From the NCBI GenBank assembly GCA_003612335.1, contig RAYO01000012.1, positions 102,390-166,389 of the forward strand: a stretch of DNA of 64,000 nucleotides, in the 5' to 3' direction. This document shows, one piece after another, positions 16,978 to 25,865 of the stretch. The number at the start of each line of letters is the position of its first letter. Position 1 is the first letter of the stretch. The DNA is from a bacterium 1xD42-67 (GTDB lineage Bacteria > Bacillota > Clostridia > Oscillospirales > Oscillospiraceae). The position numbers and the translations under genes were made by a program. A model generated the notes under the pieces. It ran no database searches. It was given only the letters and a program-made list of their open reading frames with translations, and had not been told where the DNA came from.

Positions 16978-16993
16978 ACAGGGAGGGACAGAT

Positions 16994-17575
16994 ATGCCTA
17001 TCAGTTTGAAAAAGGGCCAGAAGGTCAGCCTGACCAAGGACGCCCCCGGCCTGACCAGGGTGGTCGTGGGCCTGGGCTGGGATGTGAACGCCTATGACAC
17101 CGGCGGGGACTTCGACCTGGACGCCGCAGCGTTCCTGCTGGGGGACAGCGGCCGGGCGGCCAGCTCCGACGACTTCGTCTTCTACGGCAACCTGAAGCAC
17201 ACCTCCGGCGGCGTGGAGCACCAGGGCGACAACCTCACCGGCGCCGGCGACGGAGACGACGAGCAGATCAAGGTGGACCTGACCAAGGTGCCCGATCCGG
17301 TCGCCCGCATCGCCTTCACCGCCACGATCTATGAGGCGGAGGAGCGCCGGCAGAATTTCGGCATGGTCAGCAACGCCTTCATCCGGATCTACAACGAGGC
17401 CAGCGGCGAGGAGCTGCTGCGCTACGACCTGGGAGAGGATTTCTCCATCGAGACCGCCGTGGTCTTCGGCGAGCTCTATAAGAACAACGGCGAGTGGAAA
17501 TTCAACGCCATCGGCAGCGGCTACCAGGGCGGCTTGGCGGCCCTGTGCGCCAACTATGGCGTAGACGTGGGATAA
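16994..17575 (+). CDS. terD: TerD-family Ca2+-binding stress protein, copy 2
   Basis: 193 residues, the same length as copy 1 and colinear with it without gaps. Both Ca2+ loops are intact: FDLDAAAF (40-47) and [13 protein letters not shown] (78-90). The main differences from copy 1 are in residues 51-62. It lies 16 nt after copy 1 with GGAGGG upstream. Equal length and the shared ends point to a recent duplication, with possible hetero-oligomer formation (inference). Confidence 0.96.
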   Translation: MPISLKKGQKVSLTKDAPGLTRVVVGLGWDVNAYDTGGDFDLDAAAFLLGDSGRAASSDDFVFYGNLKHTSGGVEHQGDNLTGAGDGDDEQIKVDLTKVPDPVARIAFTATIYEAEERRQNFGMVSNAFIRIYNEASGEELLRYDLGEDFSIETAVVFGELYKNNGEWKFNAIGSGYQGGLAALCANYGVDVG

Positions 17576-17589
17576 GGAGTGGTATTCAA

Positions 17590-18195
17590 ATGGCTATCAG
17601 TCTGGAAAAAGGGAAAAAGGTCAGTCTGAAAAAGGGGCGCTCCGCTGGACTGGGGGAGATCCTCGTCAATCTGAACTGGAACACCAAGCCCGCTAAGAAG
17701 GGCCTCTTCGGCATGTTCGGCGGCGGCTCCCAGGGGATCGACCTGGACCTGGGGTGTCTCTTCGAGCTCAAGGACGGACGCAAGGGCGTGGTCCAGGCCC
17801 TGGGCAACGCCTTCGGCTCCCTCCATCAGCCCCCCTACATCGCCCTGGACGGAGACGACCGCACCGGCGCAGTGACCACAGGGGAGAACCTGCGGATCGA
17901 CGGCGACCAGATCTCCTTCTTCAAGCGGATCCTGGTATACACCTTCATCTACGAGGGGGCCGCCAACTGGCAGCAGGCCGACGCTACCGTCACCATCAAA
18001 TACCCCGGGGCCGAGGACCTGATCGTCAAGATGGATTCCTACAACTCCAACGACGTCATGTGCGGTCTGGTGCTCCTGGAGAACGTCAACGACGAGACCT
18101 TCAGCGTGGAGAAGATCGTCCAGTTCTACCCCGGACATCCCCAGCTGGACGCCGCGTTCCACTGGGGCCTGCAGTGGCGGGCCGGCAGAAAGTGA
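17590..18195 (+). CDS. Divergent TerD-family protein (TerA-like)
   Basis: A 201-residue diverged TerD paralogue. The N-terminus MAISLEKGKKVSLKKG is shared, but it has a glycine-rich insertion KKGLFGMFGGGSQG (37-49) and the second acidic loop is altered to LDGDDRTGAVTTGENL (86-101), an order seen in TerA-like members. The usual C-terminal [10 protein letters not shown] signature is replaced by PQLDAAFHWGLQWRAGRK. It probably binds metal differently from copies 1, 2 and 4. The longer open frame back to 17494 overlaps copy 2 and lacks a ribosome-binding site; ATG 17590 has a GGAG upstream. Confidence 0.92.
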   Translation: MAISLEKGKKVSLKKGRSAGLGEILVNLNWNTKPAKKGLFGMFGGGSQGIDLDLGCLFELKDGRKGVVQALGNAFGSLHQPPYIALDGDDRTGAVTTGENLRIDGDQISFFKRILVYTFIYEGAANWQQADATVTIKYPGAEDLIVKMDSYNSNDVMCGLVLLENVNDETFSVEKIVQFYPGHPQLDAAFHWGLQWRAGRK

Positions 18196-18215
18196 TCGGA
18201 TAGGAGGATATCGAG

Positions 18216-18812
18216 ATGTCTGTGAGTTTACAGAAGGGCCAGAAGGTCAGCCTGACCAAGGACAATGCCGGGCTGAGCACCGTGGTCGTGGGCCTGGGCT
18301 GGGACGAGGTCCAGAAAAAGGGCCTGCTGGGCGGGCTGTTCGGCGGCGGGCAGCAGGAGATCGACTGCGACGCCTCCGCGCTGATGCTGCGCAGCGGCAA
18401 GCTGGTGGACAAGATGGACGTGGTCTTTTTCGGGAACCTGACCCATCCCACCGGCACGGTCCGCCATATGGGCGACAACCTCACCGGCGCCGGCGACGGG
18501 GACGACGAGCAGATCGTCATCGACCTGGCCCATGTTCCGGCGGAGTACGACCGGATCGTGCTGGTGGTGAACATCTATCAGGCGGTCCAGCGGCATCAGC
18601 ACTTCGGGATGATCCGCAACGCTTTCATCCGCATCGTGGACGCCCGGACCAATCAGGAGCTGTGCAAGTATAACTTGTCCGAGAACTACGACAACATGAC
18701 CGCCATGATCTTCGGCGAGGTCTACCGCCACAACGGCGAGTGGAAGTTCAACGCCATCGGACAGGCCACCACCGACCCGGGCCTGGGCGAACTGATCGGC
18801 CGGTATGTATAA
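18216..18812 (+). CDS. terD: TerD-family Ca2+-binding stress protein, copy 4
   Basis: A 198-residue TerD with the canonical loop [13 protein letters not shown] (86-98) and the C-terminal [10 protein letters not shown] signature, but with a glycine-rich insertion KKGLLGGLFGGGQQ (34-47) at the same place as in the TerA-like protein. It therefore combines features of copies 1/2 and 3. Last gene of the operon; a rho-independent terminator follows at 18867. AGGAGG is upstream of the ATG. Confidence 0.95.
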   Translation: MSVSLQKGQKVSLTKDNAGLSTVVVGLGWDEVQKKGLLGGLFGGGQQEIDCDASALMLRSGKLVDKMDVVFFGNLTHPTGTVRHMGDNLTGAGDGDDEQIVIDLAHVPAEYDRIVLVVNIYQAVQRHQHFGMIRNAFIRIVDARTNQELCKYNLSENYDNMTAMIFGEVYRHNGEWKFNAIGQATTDPGLGELIGRYV

Positions 18813-18866
18813 ACGGGCCTCCCTTTGGCGACCATGGTATAGAGACTGACTGATGCTTGAATCACA

Positions 18867-18907
18867 GGAAAGAGGAGGGCTTCAAGCCCCCCTCTTTCCC
18901 AATTTTT
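18867..18907 (+). terminator. Rho-independent terminator of the terD operon
   Basis: A 14-bp stem with one mismatch (GGAAAGAGGAGGGC against GCCCCCCTCTTTCC), loop TTCAA, then CAATTTTT. It separates the terD operon from the Ca2+ ATPase gene. Confidence 0.75.
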
Positions 18908-18923
18908 CAGAGGAGAAGATCCT

Positions 18924-21569
18924 ATGCACTTCAATGGACTATCCGACAAAGAAGCTGCCCAGTCGAGAGAAAGATACGGCAGCAATGTGATCCCGGATTC
19001 AGAGCCCACCACCTTCTGGGCGGAATTCAAAGAGACCTTCGGCGACCCCATGATCCGGATCCTCCTGGCCATCGCGGCCCTGATGATCGTCATGTGGGCC
19101 TTCGGCTACGCGGAGGTCTACGAGCCCGTGGGCACCATCGTGGCCGTGCTGATCGTGGCCTTCGTCTCGGCCAAGACGGGGGTGGCCAGCGACACCAAAT
19201 ACCGGGAGCTGAAGGACAGCACGAAGAAGGACCAGTGCAAGGTCTACCGCAACGGCGTGATCACGGTGATCGATGTGGACGACGTGGTGGTGGGCGACAA
19301 GGTGCTGCTCCAGTCCGGCGACAAGATCCCGGCGGACGGCATACTGGTATACGGCGGACTGAAGGTGGACAACTCCGCCCTGAACGGCGAGGCGGAGGAG
19401 TGCGCCAAGACCGCGGCAGAGGGCGAGTCCCATCTGGCTGAGGAGATCACCGGCGACACCTTCGTGGACGCTCACTCCCTGTTCCGGGGGGCGGTGCTCT
19501 TCGACGGCGAGGGCGTGATGGACGTGCAGAAGGTGGGCCTGAAGACCATGATGGGCAAAATGGCCGAGGAGATGCAGGACGAGGAGCCGGATTCTCCCCT
19601 AAAAGTCAAGCTGTCCAAGCTGGCCGATATGATCTCCCGGTTCGGCTACATCGGCGCCATCGTGATCGCGGTGATGTATCTGGGCTATTTCGTCCTGTCC
19701 GCTGGGGGCTTCGGGCCTTACTTCGCCCTGGGCACGGCGGAGATCGTCAAAGATGTGGTGGAGGCGGTGTCCCTGGCCATCGTGATCATCGTCTGCGCCG
19801 TCCCCGAGGGCCTGCCCCTGATGATCTCCCTGGTGCTGATGCAGAACACCAGCAAGATGCTGGACCACAACGTGCTGGTGCGCAAGGCGGAGGGCATCGA
19901 GACCGCCGGCTCTTTGAACATCCTGTTCAGCGACAAGACGGGCACCATCACCAAGGGGCACCTGGAGGTGGTGGAGTTCTTCACCGCCGACGGCATCTCC
20001 ATCCCCCTGGCGGAGCTGTCTCAGCACGGCAAGATCAAGGGCCTGCTGGACCTGGCCATCGGCAAGAACACCCAGTCCATGTTCGACGCAGAGGGCCGGG
20101 TGATCGGCGGCAACGCCACCGACCAGGCTTTGGTGAAGTTCATCGGGGCGGAGGTCCTGGACCGGCTGTCCAAGACCTACACCGTCCTCCAGTCCCAGAG
20201 CTTCAACTCGGCCAATAAATTCAGCCAGGCCCAGCTGAAGGAACTGGGCAAGACCTTTTACAAGGGGGCGCCGGAGAAGTTTTTGGCCTCCTCTGGGAAG
20301 TATCTCAGCCTCAGCGGAGACATCCATGTCGTGGATCCCGACCGGCTCAGCGCCAAGATCGACGAGCTGGCGGGCCGGTCCATGCGGGTGCTGGCCTTCG
20401 GCTACTCCGACAAGGAGATGACCCAGGACCAGATCAACTCCGACACCACCCTGATCGGCTTTTTCGGGATCCGGGACGACGTCCGGCCCGAGGCCCGGGA
20501 GGCCATCGCCGCCGTCCAGGACGCGGGGATCCAGGTGGTGATGATCACCGGCGACCGGCTGGAGACCGCCGTGGCCATCGCCAAGGACGCGGGCCTGCTG
20601 AAGACCCAGGACGACGTGGCCCTCACCTCCAGCCAGCTGAGCAAGCTGTCTGACGAAGAGGTGAAAGGGATCATCCCCCGGATCCGGGTCATCGCCCGGG
20701 CCCTGCCCACCGACAAATCCCGTATGGTCCGCCTGTGCCAGGAGATGAACCTGGTGGTGGGCATGACGGGAGACGGTGTGAACGACTCCCCGGCCCTGAA
20801 GCGGGCGGACGTGGGCTTCGCCATGGGCAGCGGCACCGAGGCGGCCAAGGAGGCGGGCAAGATCGTCATCCTGGACGACAACTTCCGCTCTATCAAAGAC
20901 GCCATCTGGTATGGCCGCACCATCTACCACAACATCTTGAAGTTCTGCAAGTTCCAGCTGGTGATCAATGTGGCCGCCGTGGTGGTCAGCGCCATCGCCC
21001 CCTTCTTCGGGGTGGAGGAGCCTCTGAAGGTGACCCATCTGCTCTTCGTCAACCTGGTCATGGACGGCCTCGGGGCCATCATGCTGGGCAACGAGCCCGC
21101 CCGGGAGCACTATATGACCGAAAAGCCCCGCCGGCGGGACGAGAGCATCGTCAGCCGGTCCATGATGGTCCAGATCGTGACCATGGGCATGTGGCTGACG
21201 GCTCTGAGCTTCCTCTTCCTGAAGCTCCCCTTCTTCGAGCAGTTCTTCGACACCACGGAACAGAAGCTCTCCGCCTACTTCGTCCTCTTCATCTGGTGCG
21301 CCCTGTTCAACGGCTTCAACGTCCGGGACGAAGGCTTCCAGATCTTCAGAGGACTGGAGGAGAACACAGGCTTCATGAAGGTGTTCATCGCCATCATCCT
21401 GGTCCAAGCGCTGATCGTCAACGCCGGACTGATCCCCGCGGCCGCCTGGGTTGGCAATATGTTCAGCTGCGTCCCCTTCGGCGCAGCGGGCTGGGGCGTG
21501 GTGGCGGCGCTGGCCGTGACCATGATCCCGGTGGATCTGATCCGGAAGGCTGTGACCAAGCGGGCCTGA
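18924..21569 (+). CDS. P-type Ca2+-transporting ATPase
   Basis: An 881-residue P2-type pump. Marks: A-domain LNGEAEE (153-159, the TGES position, here NGEA), PEGLP in membrane helix 4 (294-298), phosphorylation site DKTGT (Asp 337), the hinge TGDGVND near 615, and NLVMDG in helix 6 near 710. PEGLP plus the Asn/Asp of helix 6 are the single Ca2+ site found in PMCA-like pumps. It would expel Ca2+ or a related cation from the cytoplasm. Position directly behind four Ca2+-binding TerD proteins suggests Ca2+ homeostasis is part of the stress response. GAGGAG precedes the ATG. Confidence 0.93.
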   Translation: MHFNGLSDKEAAQSRERYGSNVIPDSEPTTFWAEFKETFGDPMIRILLAIAALMIVMWAFGYAEVYEPVGTIVAVLIVAFVSAKTGVASDTKYRELKDSTKKDQCKVYRNGVITVIDVDDVVVGDKVLLQSGDKIPADGILVYGGLKVDNSALNGEAEECAKTAAEGESHLAEEITGDTFVDAHSLFRGAVLFDGEGVMDVQKVGLKTMMGKMAEEMQDEEPDSPLKVKLSKLADMISRFGYIGAIVIAVMYLGYFVLSAGGFGPYFALGTAEIVKDVVEAVSLAIVIIVCAVPEGLPLMISLVLMQNTSKMLDHNVLVRKAEGIETAGSLNILFSDKTGTITKGHLEVVEFFTADGISIPLAELSQHGKIKGLLDLAIGKNTQSMFDAEGRVIGGNATDQALVKFIGAEVLDRLSKTYTVLQSQSFNSANKFSQAQLKELGKTFYKGAPEKFLASSGKYLSLSGDIHVVDPDRLSAKIDELAGRSMRVLAFGYSDKEMTQDQINSDTTLIGFFGIRDDVRPEAREAIAAVQDAGIQVVMITGDRLETAVAIAKDAGLLKTQDDVALTSSQLSKLSDEEVKGIIPRIRVIARALPTDKSRMVRLCQEMNLVVGMTGDGVNDSPALKRADVGFAMGSGTEAAKEAGKIVILDDNFRSIKDAIWYGRTIYHNILKFCKFQLVINVAAVVVSAIAPFFGVEEPLKVTHLLFVNLVMDGLGAIMLGNEPAREHYMTEKPRRRDESIVSRSMMVQIVTMGMWLTALSFLFLKLPFFEQFFDTTEQKLSAYFVLFIWCALFNGFNVRDEGFQIFRGLEENTGFMKVFIAIILVQALIVNAGLIPAAAWVGNMFSCVPFGAAGWGVVAALAVTMIPVDLIRKAVTKRA

Positions 21570-21651
21570 ACAGCTCTGTCGGGGCTTCCCTGGAGACAGG
21601 GGAGCCCCTTGCAGGATCTTTTGCAGATCTGGATATGGAGGTCAGATCGGG

Positions 21652-22215
21652 ATGAAAAAACTGCAGTACAACTCGCCGGCGGTCCTCAGCTTCTTCCTCA
21701 TGTCCCTGCTGGCCCTGGCGCTGGGGCAGCTGACACAGGGCTGGACCACCTGGCGCCTCTTCTCCGTCTACCGGGCGCCCCTGACGGATCCCCTCACCTA
21801 TGTGCGCTTCTTCGGCCACGCTCTGGGCCACGCCGATCTGGATCATTTCCTGGGGAATATGCTCCTCCTGCTGGCGATCGGACCGTCTCTGGAGGAGAAG
21901 TACGGCAGCGGGCCTCTGCTGACAGGCATCGCGCTGACTGCCCTGATCTCCGGCCTGCTCCAGTTCCTCTGTTTCCCCCACACGGCTCTGCTGGGGGCCA
22001 GCGGGATCGTCTTCATGCTGATCATGCTGTCCTCCCTGTCGGGCATGAAGGGGGGCAGGATCCCCCTGACCCTGGTCCTGGTGGCCCTGCTCTATCTGGG
22101 CCGCGAGGTCTATTCCATCCTCTTCGTGGAGGACAGCGTGGCCAACTCCATGCACATCGTGGGCGGCGCATGCGGGACGGTCTTCGGATACGCCGCGGCG
22201 CGGGAGCGCCTTTGA
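21652..22215 (+). CDS. Rhomboid-family intramembrane serine protease
   Basis: A 187-residue membrane protein with about six hydrophobic segments. The rhomboid catalytic dyad is present: Ser in LLGASGIVFM (GxSG, about 110) and His in HIVGGACG (about 166), with an HFLGNMLLL motif (Asn about 67) that supports the oxyanion site. Rhomboids cut single-pass membrane proteins inside the bilayer. Being between the Ca2+ ATPase and the PRTase genes, it may release a membrane-bound signal in the Ter response; that is inference. GGAGG is 10 nt before the ATG. Confidence 0.85.
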   Translation: MKKLQYNSPAVLSFFLMSLLALALGQLTQGWTTWRLFSVYRAPLTDPLTYVRFFGHALGHADLDHFLGNMLLLLAIGPSLEEKYGSGPLLTGIALTALISGLLQFLCFPHTALLGASGIVFMLIMLSSLSGMKGGRIPLTLVLVALLYLGREVYSILFVEDSVANSMHIVGGACGTVFGYAAARERL

Positions 22216-22218
22216 CCC

Positions 22219-22270
22219 GAAATGAAAGGGGGCCGGGCCCCTGCTGATGAAATGAAAGGGGGCCGAGCCC
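22219..22270 (+). repeat. Two 22-bp direct repeats carrying ribosome-binding-like sequence
   Basis: GAAATGAAAGGGGGCC opens both units at 22219 and 22249; the 22-bp units differ at one base and have a period of 30 bp. Both contain AAAGGGGG; the second lies just before the PRTase start at 22272. Probably a local duplication of the translation start region. Confidence 0.7.
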
Positions 22271-22271
22271 T

Positions 22272-23414
22272 ATGCCGTCCTACTCTTCCCAGGACCTCCT
22301 GCGCATCGCCAAGCGGTTCAACAACCCCAAGCGGACCTACCTCCTGGTGGATCCCCTCCAGGCAAAGCATGTCCCGGTGAGCCCCAAAAGGGCCCTGGAG
22401 ATGATGGAGTCCCTGGGGGACCTCCTGAAGAAGTATCCAGGCCCCCGCCTGGTCATCGGCTTTGCCGAAACAGCCACAGCCATCGGAGCGGCGGCGGCCA
22501 GCCGCTCCCTGGGGGAGTGCGTCTATCTCCACACCACCCGGGAGGAGATCCCTGGGGCGGAGGACTGGATCTTGTTCTCGGAGGAACACAGCCACGCTGT
22601 GGAGCAGAAGCTCTGGGGCGGCGGTCTGGCGGAGCGGATCGACAAAGCGGAGCACATCATCTTCGTGGACGATGAGATCTCCACCGGCAAGACCCTCATC
22701 AACATGGCCGCACAGCTCCGGGCCCGTTTCCCCCGCTTGGCCGGGAAGGAGCTGGTGATGGCCTGTCTGATCGACCGTCTCTCGCCAGAGCACGAACAGC
22801 GGCTGGCAGAGGCGGGGATCCGGTGTGAGCGGCTGGTCAAGCTCCCCCAGGCGGACTACGACGGGGCGGTGGCGGATCTGAGGGTCCAGGAGGCCGCTCC
22901 CCCTCCTCCGGCGGAGGAGCACACCTTCCTCCACTGGGAACTGGACTGCCCTCCCCTCCCCGACCCCCGAAAGGGGGTCCCGATCCGGTCCTATCTGGAC
23001 TGCTGCGGGCAGATGGCCCGCGCCTTCCTGGAGTCCGCTAAAGGCGGACTGGCGGGCCTGGACAGCGCGGTGGTGCTGGGGACAGAGGAGTGCATGTATC
23101 CCGCCCTGGTCCTGGGGAAGGCCCTGGAGGAGCGGGGGCTCTCTGTCCGCTGCCACGCCACCACCAGGAGCCCCATCGGGATCTGCGGCGCCCCCGGCTA
23201 TCCCATCACCTCGGGGAGCAAGCTCCCCAGCTTCTATGGCGGGCCCCGAGACACCTACATCTACGATCCCGCTCCCTGCGGCGCGCTCATCGTGGTGTCC
23301 GACGCCCCCGCCTGCCGCCGGGCGGCCCTGGAGGCCCTGATCTCCGCCTGGGCCCCCTTCGGCCCCCGATCCTTCTTCTTCATCCAAGGAGGCCGCCATG
23401 TTTGGTACTTATAA
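22272..23414 (+). CDS. Phosphoribosyltransferase with TRSP domain (Ter biosynthetic module)
   Basis: A 380-residue two-domain protein. The N-terminal PRTase_2 domain has the PRPP loop FVDDEISTGKT (near 136-146) and an early conserved NPKRTYLLVDPLQAKHVPV. The C-terminal domain bears the diagnostic TRSP motif in RCHATTRSPIGI (near 300), followed by the conserved GSKLPSFYGGPRDTYIYD. PRTase_2-TRSP proteins occur almost only in Ter-linked biosynthetic operons and are thought to join a base-like group to phosphoribose. Its end overlaps the next gene by 17 nt. Confidence 0.88.
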   Translation: MPSYSSQDLLRIAKRFNNPKRTYLLVDPLQAKHVPVSPKRALEMMESLGDLLKKYPGPRLVIGFAETATAIGAAAASRSLGECVYLHTTREEIPGAEDWILFSEEHSHAVEQKLWGGGLAERIDKAEHIIFVDDEISTGKTLINMAAQLRARFPRLAGKELVMACLIDRLSPEHEQRLAEAGIRCERLVKLPQADYDGAVADLRVQEAAPPPPAEEHTFLHWELDCPPLPDPRKGVPIRSYLDCCGQMARAFLESAKGGLAGLDSAVVLGTEECMYPALVLGKALEERGLSVRCHATTRSPIGICGAPGYPITSGSKLPSFYGGPRDTYIYDPAPCGALIVVSDAPACRRAALEALISAWAPFGPRSFFFIQGGRHVWYL

Positions 23415-24450
23415 GCAAGAAGATGTGACGATCCTGCTGAAGGACATCACCGGGATGGTGGAGCCTCTTGGGACGCGAGAGCGGGAGGTCAGGATCCAGA
23501 GCGGCGTCCACTACTCGGAGATGCTCCCCATCGAATATGTCCCCTCCTCCGCCTATCTGGCCGCCTATCACGACGCCCTGGCCCGGTATGCCGCCATGAC
23601 GGCGAGGACGGCAGCCTGTGTGGCCGAACAGATCTGGCAGGAAAAGGGGGCGGAGGCCGTCCTGGTCTCTCTGGCCCGGGCAGGCACCTCCACCGGCGTT
23701 CTGATCAAGCGGTATCTCGCCCGCCGGTACGGCGCATCCGTGGCGCACTACACGATCTCCATCATCCGGGGCCGGGGGATCGACCGCAACGCCATGGACT
23801 GCATCCTGGCCCGCCACAGACCGGAGCAGATCCAGTTCGTAGACGGCTGGACAGGGAAGGGGGCGATCCAGCGCGAGCTGGACCAGGCCATGGAGGGATA
23901 TCCCGGCGTGGATCCCGGGCTGGCCGTCCTGTCCGATCCGGGCTGTCTGGCGGGGAAGCGGGGGACCTATGACGACCTGCTGATCCCCAGCTCCTGCCTC
24001 AACTCCACGGTGTCCGGCCTGCTCAGCCGCACCTTCCTCCGGAAGGACATCATCGGGCCCCAGGACTTCCACGGCGCGGCCTTTTACCGGGAGCTGATGG
24101 ACCAGGACCTGACCTACCCCTTCATCGACACTGTGGCCAGCCATTTTCCCGCAGAGGCCCCCCCGCCGGAAGAGGCACCGGCCTTCTCCCGCACCGCGGA
24201 GGAGGAAGTCGCCGAGATCTGTGCCTACTTCGAGATCGGCGATCGGAATCTGGTCAAGCCGGGGATCGGAGAGGCCACCCGGGTGCTGCTGCGGCGGGTG
24301 CCTTGGATGGTCCTGGTGCGCAGCCTGGACGACGAGGCCCACCTGGGCCACCTGTATCAGCTGGCGCGGGAGAAGGGGGTCCCGCTGGTGGAGCGCCCCC
24401 TGGAGCACTACAGGGCCTGCGGTCTGATCCGCGCCCTGGCGGACAGCTGA
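23398..24450 (+). CDS. PRTase_1 (StiP-like) protein with PELOTA RNA-binding domain
   Basis: A 350-residue protein. The N-terminal part (about 1-230) is the PRTase_1 family, annotated in some genomes as cysteine protease StiP: YKQEDVTILLKDI, EREVRIQSGVHYSEMLP, LARAGTSTGVLIKRYL and the PRPP-loop-like FVDGWTGKGA. The C-terminal part (about 275-350) is a small PELOTA-like domain with IGDRNLVKPGIGEATRVLLR and PLVERPLEHYRACGL, a fold that binds RNA. The pairing suggests a modification placed on RNA or a product related to nucleotides. AAGGAGG is 5 nt before the ATG, inside the preceding gene. Confidence 0.87.
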   Translation: MFGTYKQEDVTILLKDITGMVEPLGTREREVRIQSGVHYSEMLPIEYVPSSAYLAAYHDALARYAAMTARTAACVAEQIWQEKGAEAVLVSLARAGTSTGVLIKRYLARRYGASVAHYTISIIRGRGIDRNAMDCILARHRPEQIQFVDGWTGKGAIQRELDQAMEGYPGVDPGLAVLSDPGCLAGKRGTYDDLLIPSSCLNSTVSGLLSRTFLRKDIIGPQDFHGAAFYRELMDQDLTYPFIDTVASHFPAEAPPPEEAPAFSRTAEEEVAEICAYFEIGDRNLVKPGIGEATRVLLRRVPWMVLVRSLDDEAHLGHLYQLAREKGVPLVERPLEHYRACGLIRALADS

Positions 24451-24452
24451 CC

Positions 24453-25202
24453 ATGGGAAGGATCTTGTTCGCCAGCGATCTGGACAACACCCTCCTCTTC
24501 TCCTCCCTGCACAGAGGGGACACCGACCGGTGCGTGGAGCATCTGGAGGGGAGGGAGCAGGGCTTCTGCACCCGCAGGTCCCTGGAGCTGCTGGAGCTGC
24601 TGAACGGAAGGGTGGAGTTCATCCCGGTCACCACCCGGTCCGCCGCCCAATACCGGCGGATCCTCTGGCCCGCCCCCTGCGCCCCCCGGTATGCGGTGAC
24701 CACCAACGGCGGACTGCTCTTCCACAGAGGGCAGGAGGATCCGGAGTGGTGCGGGCAGTCCCGGGCCCTGGCTGCGCCCTGGCAGGAGGAGCTGCTGGAC
24801 CTCCAGGGCCGCCTCGGCCAGGCCCCCATGCTCAAGCGGGCTCGGATGGTGGACGGCCTCTATCTGTTCGCCGCCTGCGACGATGGGGAGAGCGCCCAGG
24901 CCGGGGGCCGCTTTTTCACCGGGAAGACTGGGCTGGACATCGCGGTGTCGGGACGGAAGGTCTACTTCTTCCCGCCCCCGATCAACAAGGGGGCGGCCCT
25001 CCAGCGGCTGAAGGAGCGGTTCCGGCCTGACAGGACGATCTGCGCCGGAGACAGCACGATCGACCTCCCGATGCTCCGGGCCGGGGACGTGGCGGTCCTC
25101 CCCCGGGAGGGGATGCTGGAGGAGGGGGATCTGCGGATCCACAGGGGCAGGGGCCCCTTTCCAGACTTCGTGCTGGAAACTGTGCTGCACGAGGTCCTGT
25201 GA
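24453..25202 (+). CDS. HAD-superfamily phosphatase (Ter biosynthetic module)
   Basis: A 249-residue HAD hydrolase. Motif I is FASDLDNTLLF (nucleophile Asp 9, acid Asp 11), motif II is the VTTRS near 53, and motifs III/IV are the lysine in INKGAAL and GDSTIDLPML. A large cap lies between. The start ATG is 2 nt after the PELOTA gene stop, so the two are translationally coupled. It probably removes phosphate from a phosphoribosylated intermediate made by the two upstream enzymes. Last gene of the island before the hairpin at 25210. Confidence 0.88.
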   Translation: MGRILFASDLDNTLLFSSLHRGDTDRCVEHLEGREQGFCTRRSLELLELLNGRVEFIPVTTRSAAQYRRILWPAPCAPRYAVTTNGGLLFHRGQEDPEWCGQSRALAAPWQEELLDLQGRLGQAPMLKRARMVDGLYLFAACDDGESAQAGGRFFTGKTGLDIAVSGRKVYFFPPPINKGAALQRLKERFRPDRTICAGDSTIDLPMLRAGDVAVLPREGMLEEGDLRIHRGRGPFPDFVLETVLHEVL

Positions 25203-25209
25203 ATCGAAG

Positions 25210-25244
25210 ATGCCCCTCTCCGGCGGGATGCCGGGGAGGGGCAT
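25210..25244. terminator. Hairpin between convergent transcripts
   Basis: A 15-bp stem with one G-U pair (ATGCCCCTCTCCGGC against GCCGGGGAGGGGCAT) and loop GGGAT. It sits between the HAD gene and the leftward anti-sigma-like gene, which end 45 bp apart. Confidence 0.65.
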
Positions 25245-25247
25245 ATC

Positions 25248-25865
25248 TCATCCTTCCGAGGACGGATCTGGGGAGAAGAGGATCCACTCCTCCTCCCACT
25301 GCACTGCCAGGCCCTGAGGGGTCCAGGCGTATCGGGCGCTCAGGTCCTGGGAGAAATTGGTCTGTCCGTCCATCTCGGGCAGGGCGCTGGTATAGGAGGT
25401 GACGGTCTGTGCCGCCTCCTCGGCCACCTCGCCGGAGCAGGGGATGCCGGTGGACCAGTAGAGGGCGCCATCCACCATGATGGCGGGACGTTCCTCCCAC
25501 TCCGTGAGCTCTGTCCCCCCGCTGGCGCCGGGCTCCGGCAGCGGCGCGGAGGTACCAGCGCCGTTCAGCTCTCCAGCTCCGCTCCCCATGGGCTGTTCCG
25601 GCAGGGCCTCGCCCCCCGCCATATCGTCCGCCTGGGTGCTGGCGAACGCCCCGTCCATCTCGTCCTTCGGCAGCCCCTTGCCGCCCCCTGCCATGCCCGG
25701 CCGGACCGCTCCATAGCCCAGGAGGATCACCACCGCGAAGCTGGCGGCCAGGGCTGCCCAGGACCGGGCCCCCAGCCGGCGTTTTGGGGCCAGATACCTC
25801 TCCGCCTCCTGGATCAGGTCGTCGTCAAGCAGGCCGATGGCGTCCAGGATATGTTCTGTCGTCAT
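25248..25865 (-). CDS. Single-pass membrane protein, probable anti-sigma factor
   Basis: A 205-residue protein with a cytoplasmic N-terminus (about 1-35, LLDDDLIQEAERYLAPKRR), one membrane helix (about 36-53, AALAASFAVVILLGYGAV), a long Gly/Ala/Pro/Glu-rich stretch and an outer domain (about 125-205). The topology and the four-nucleotide ATGA overlap with the ECF sigma gene upstream are typical for an anti-sigma factor, but I see no zinc-binding HxxxCxxC motif. The assignment rests on context. Confidence 0.65.
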   Translation of the reverse strand: MTTEHILDAIGLLDDDLIQEAERYLAPKRRLGARSWAALAASFAVVILLGYGAVRPGMAGGGKGLPKDEMDGAFASTQADDMAGGEALPEQPMGSGAGELNGAGTSAPLPEPGASGGTELTEWEERPAIMVDGALYWSTGIPCSGEVAEEAAQTVTSYTSALPEMDGQTNFSQDLSARYAWTPQGLAVQWEEEWILFSPDPSSEG

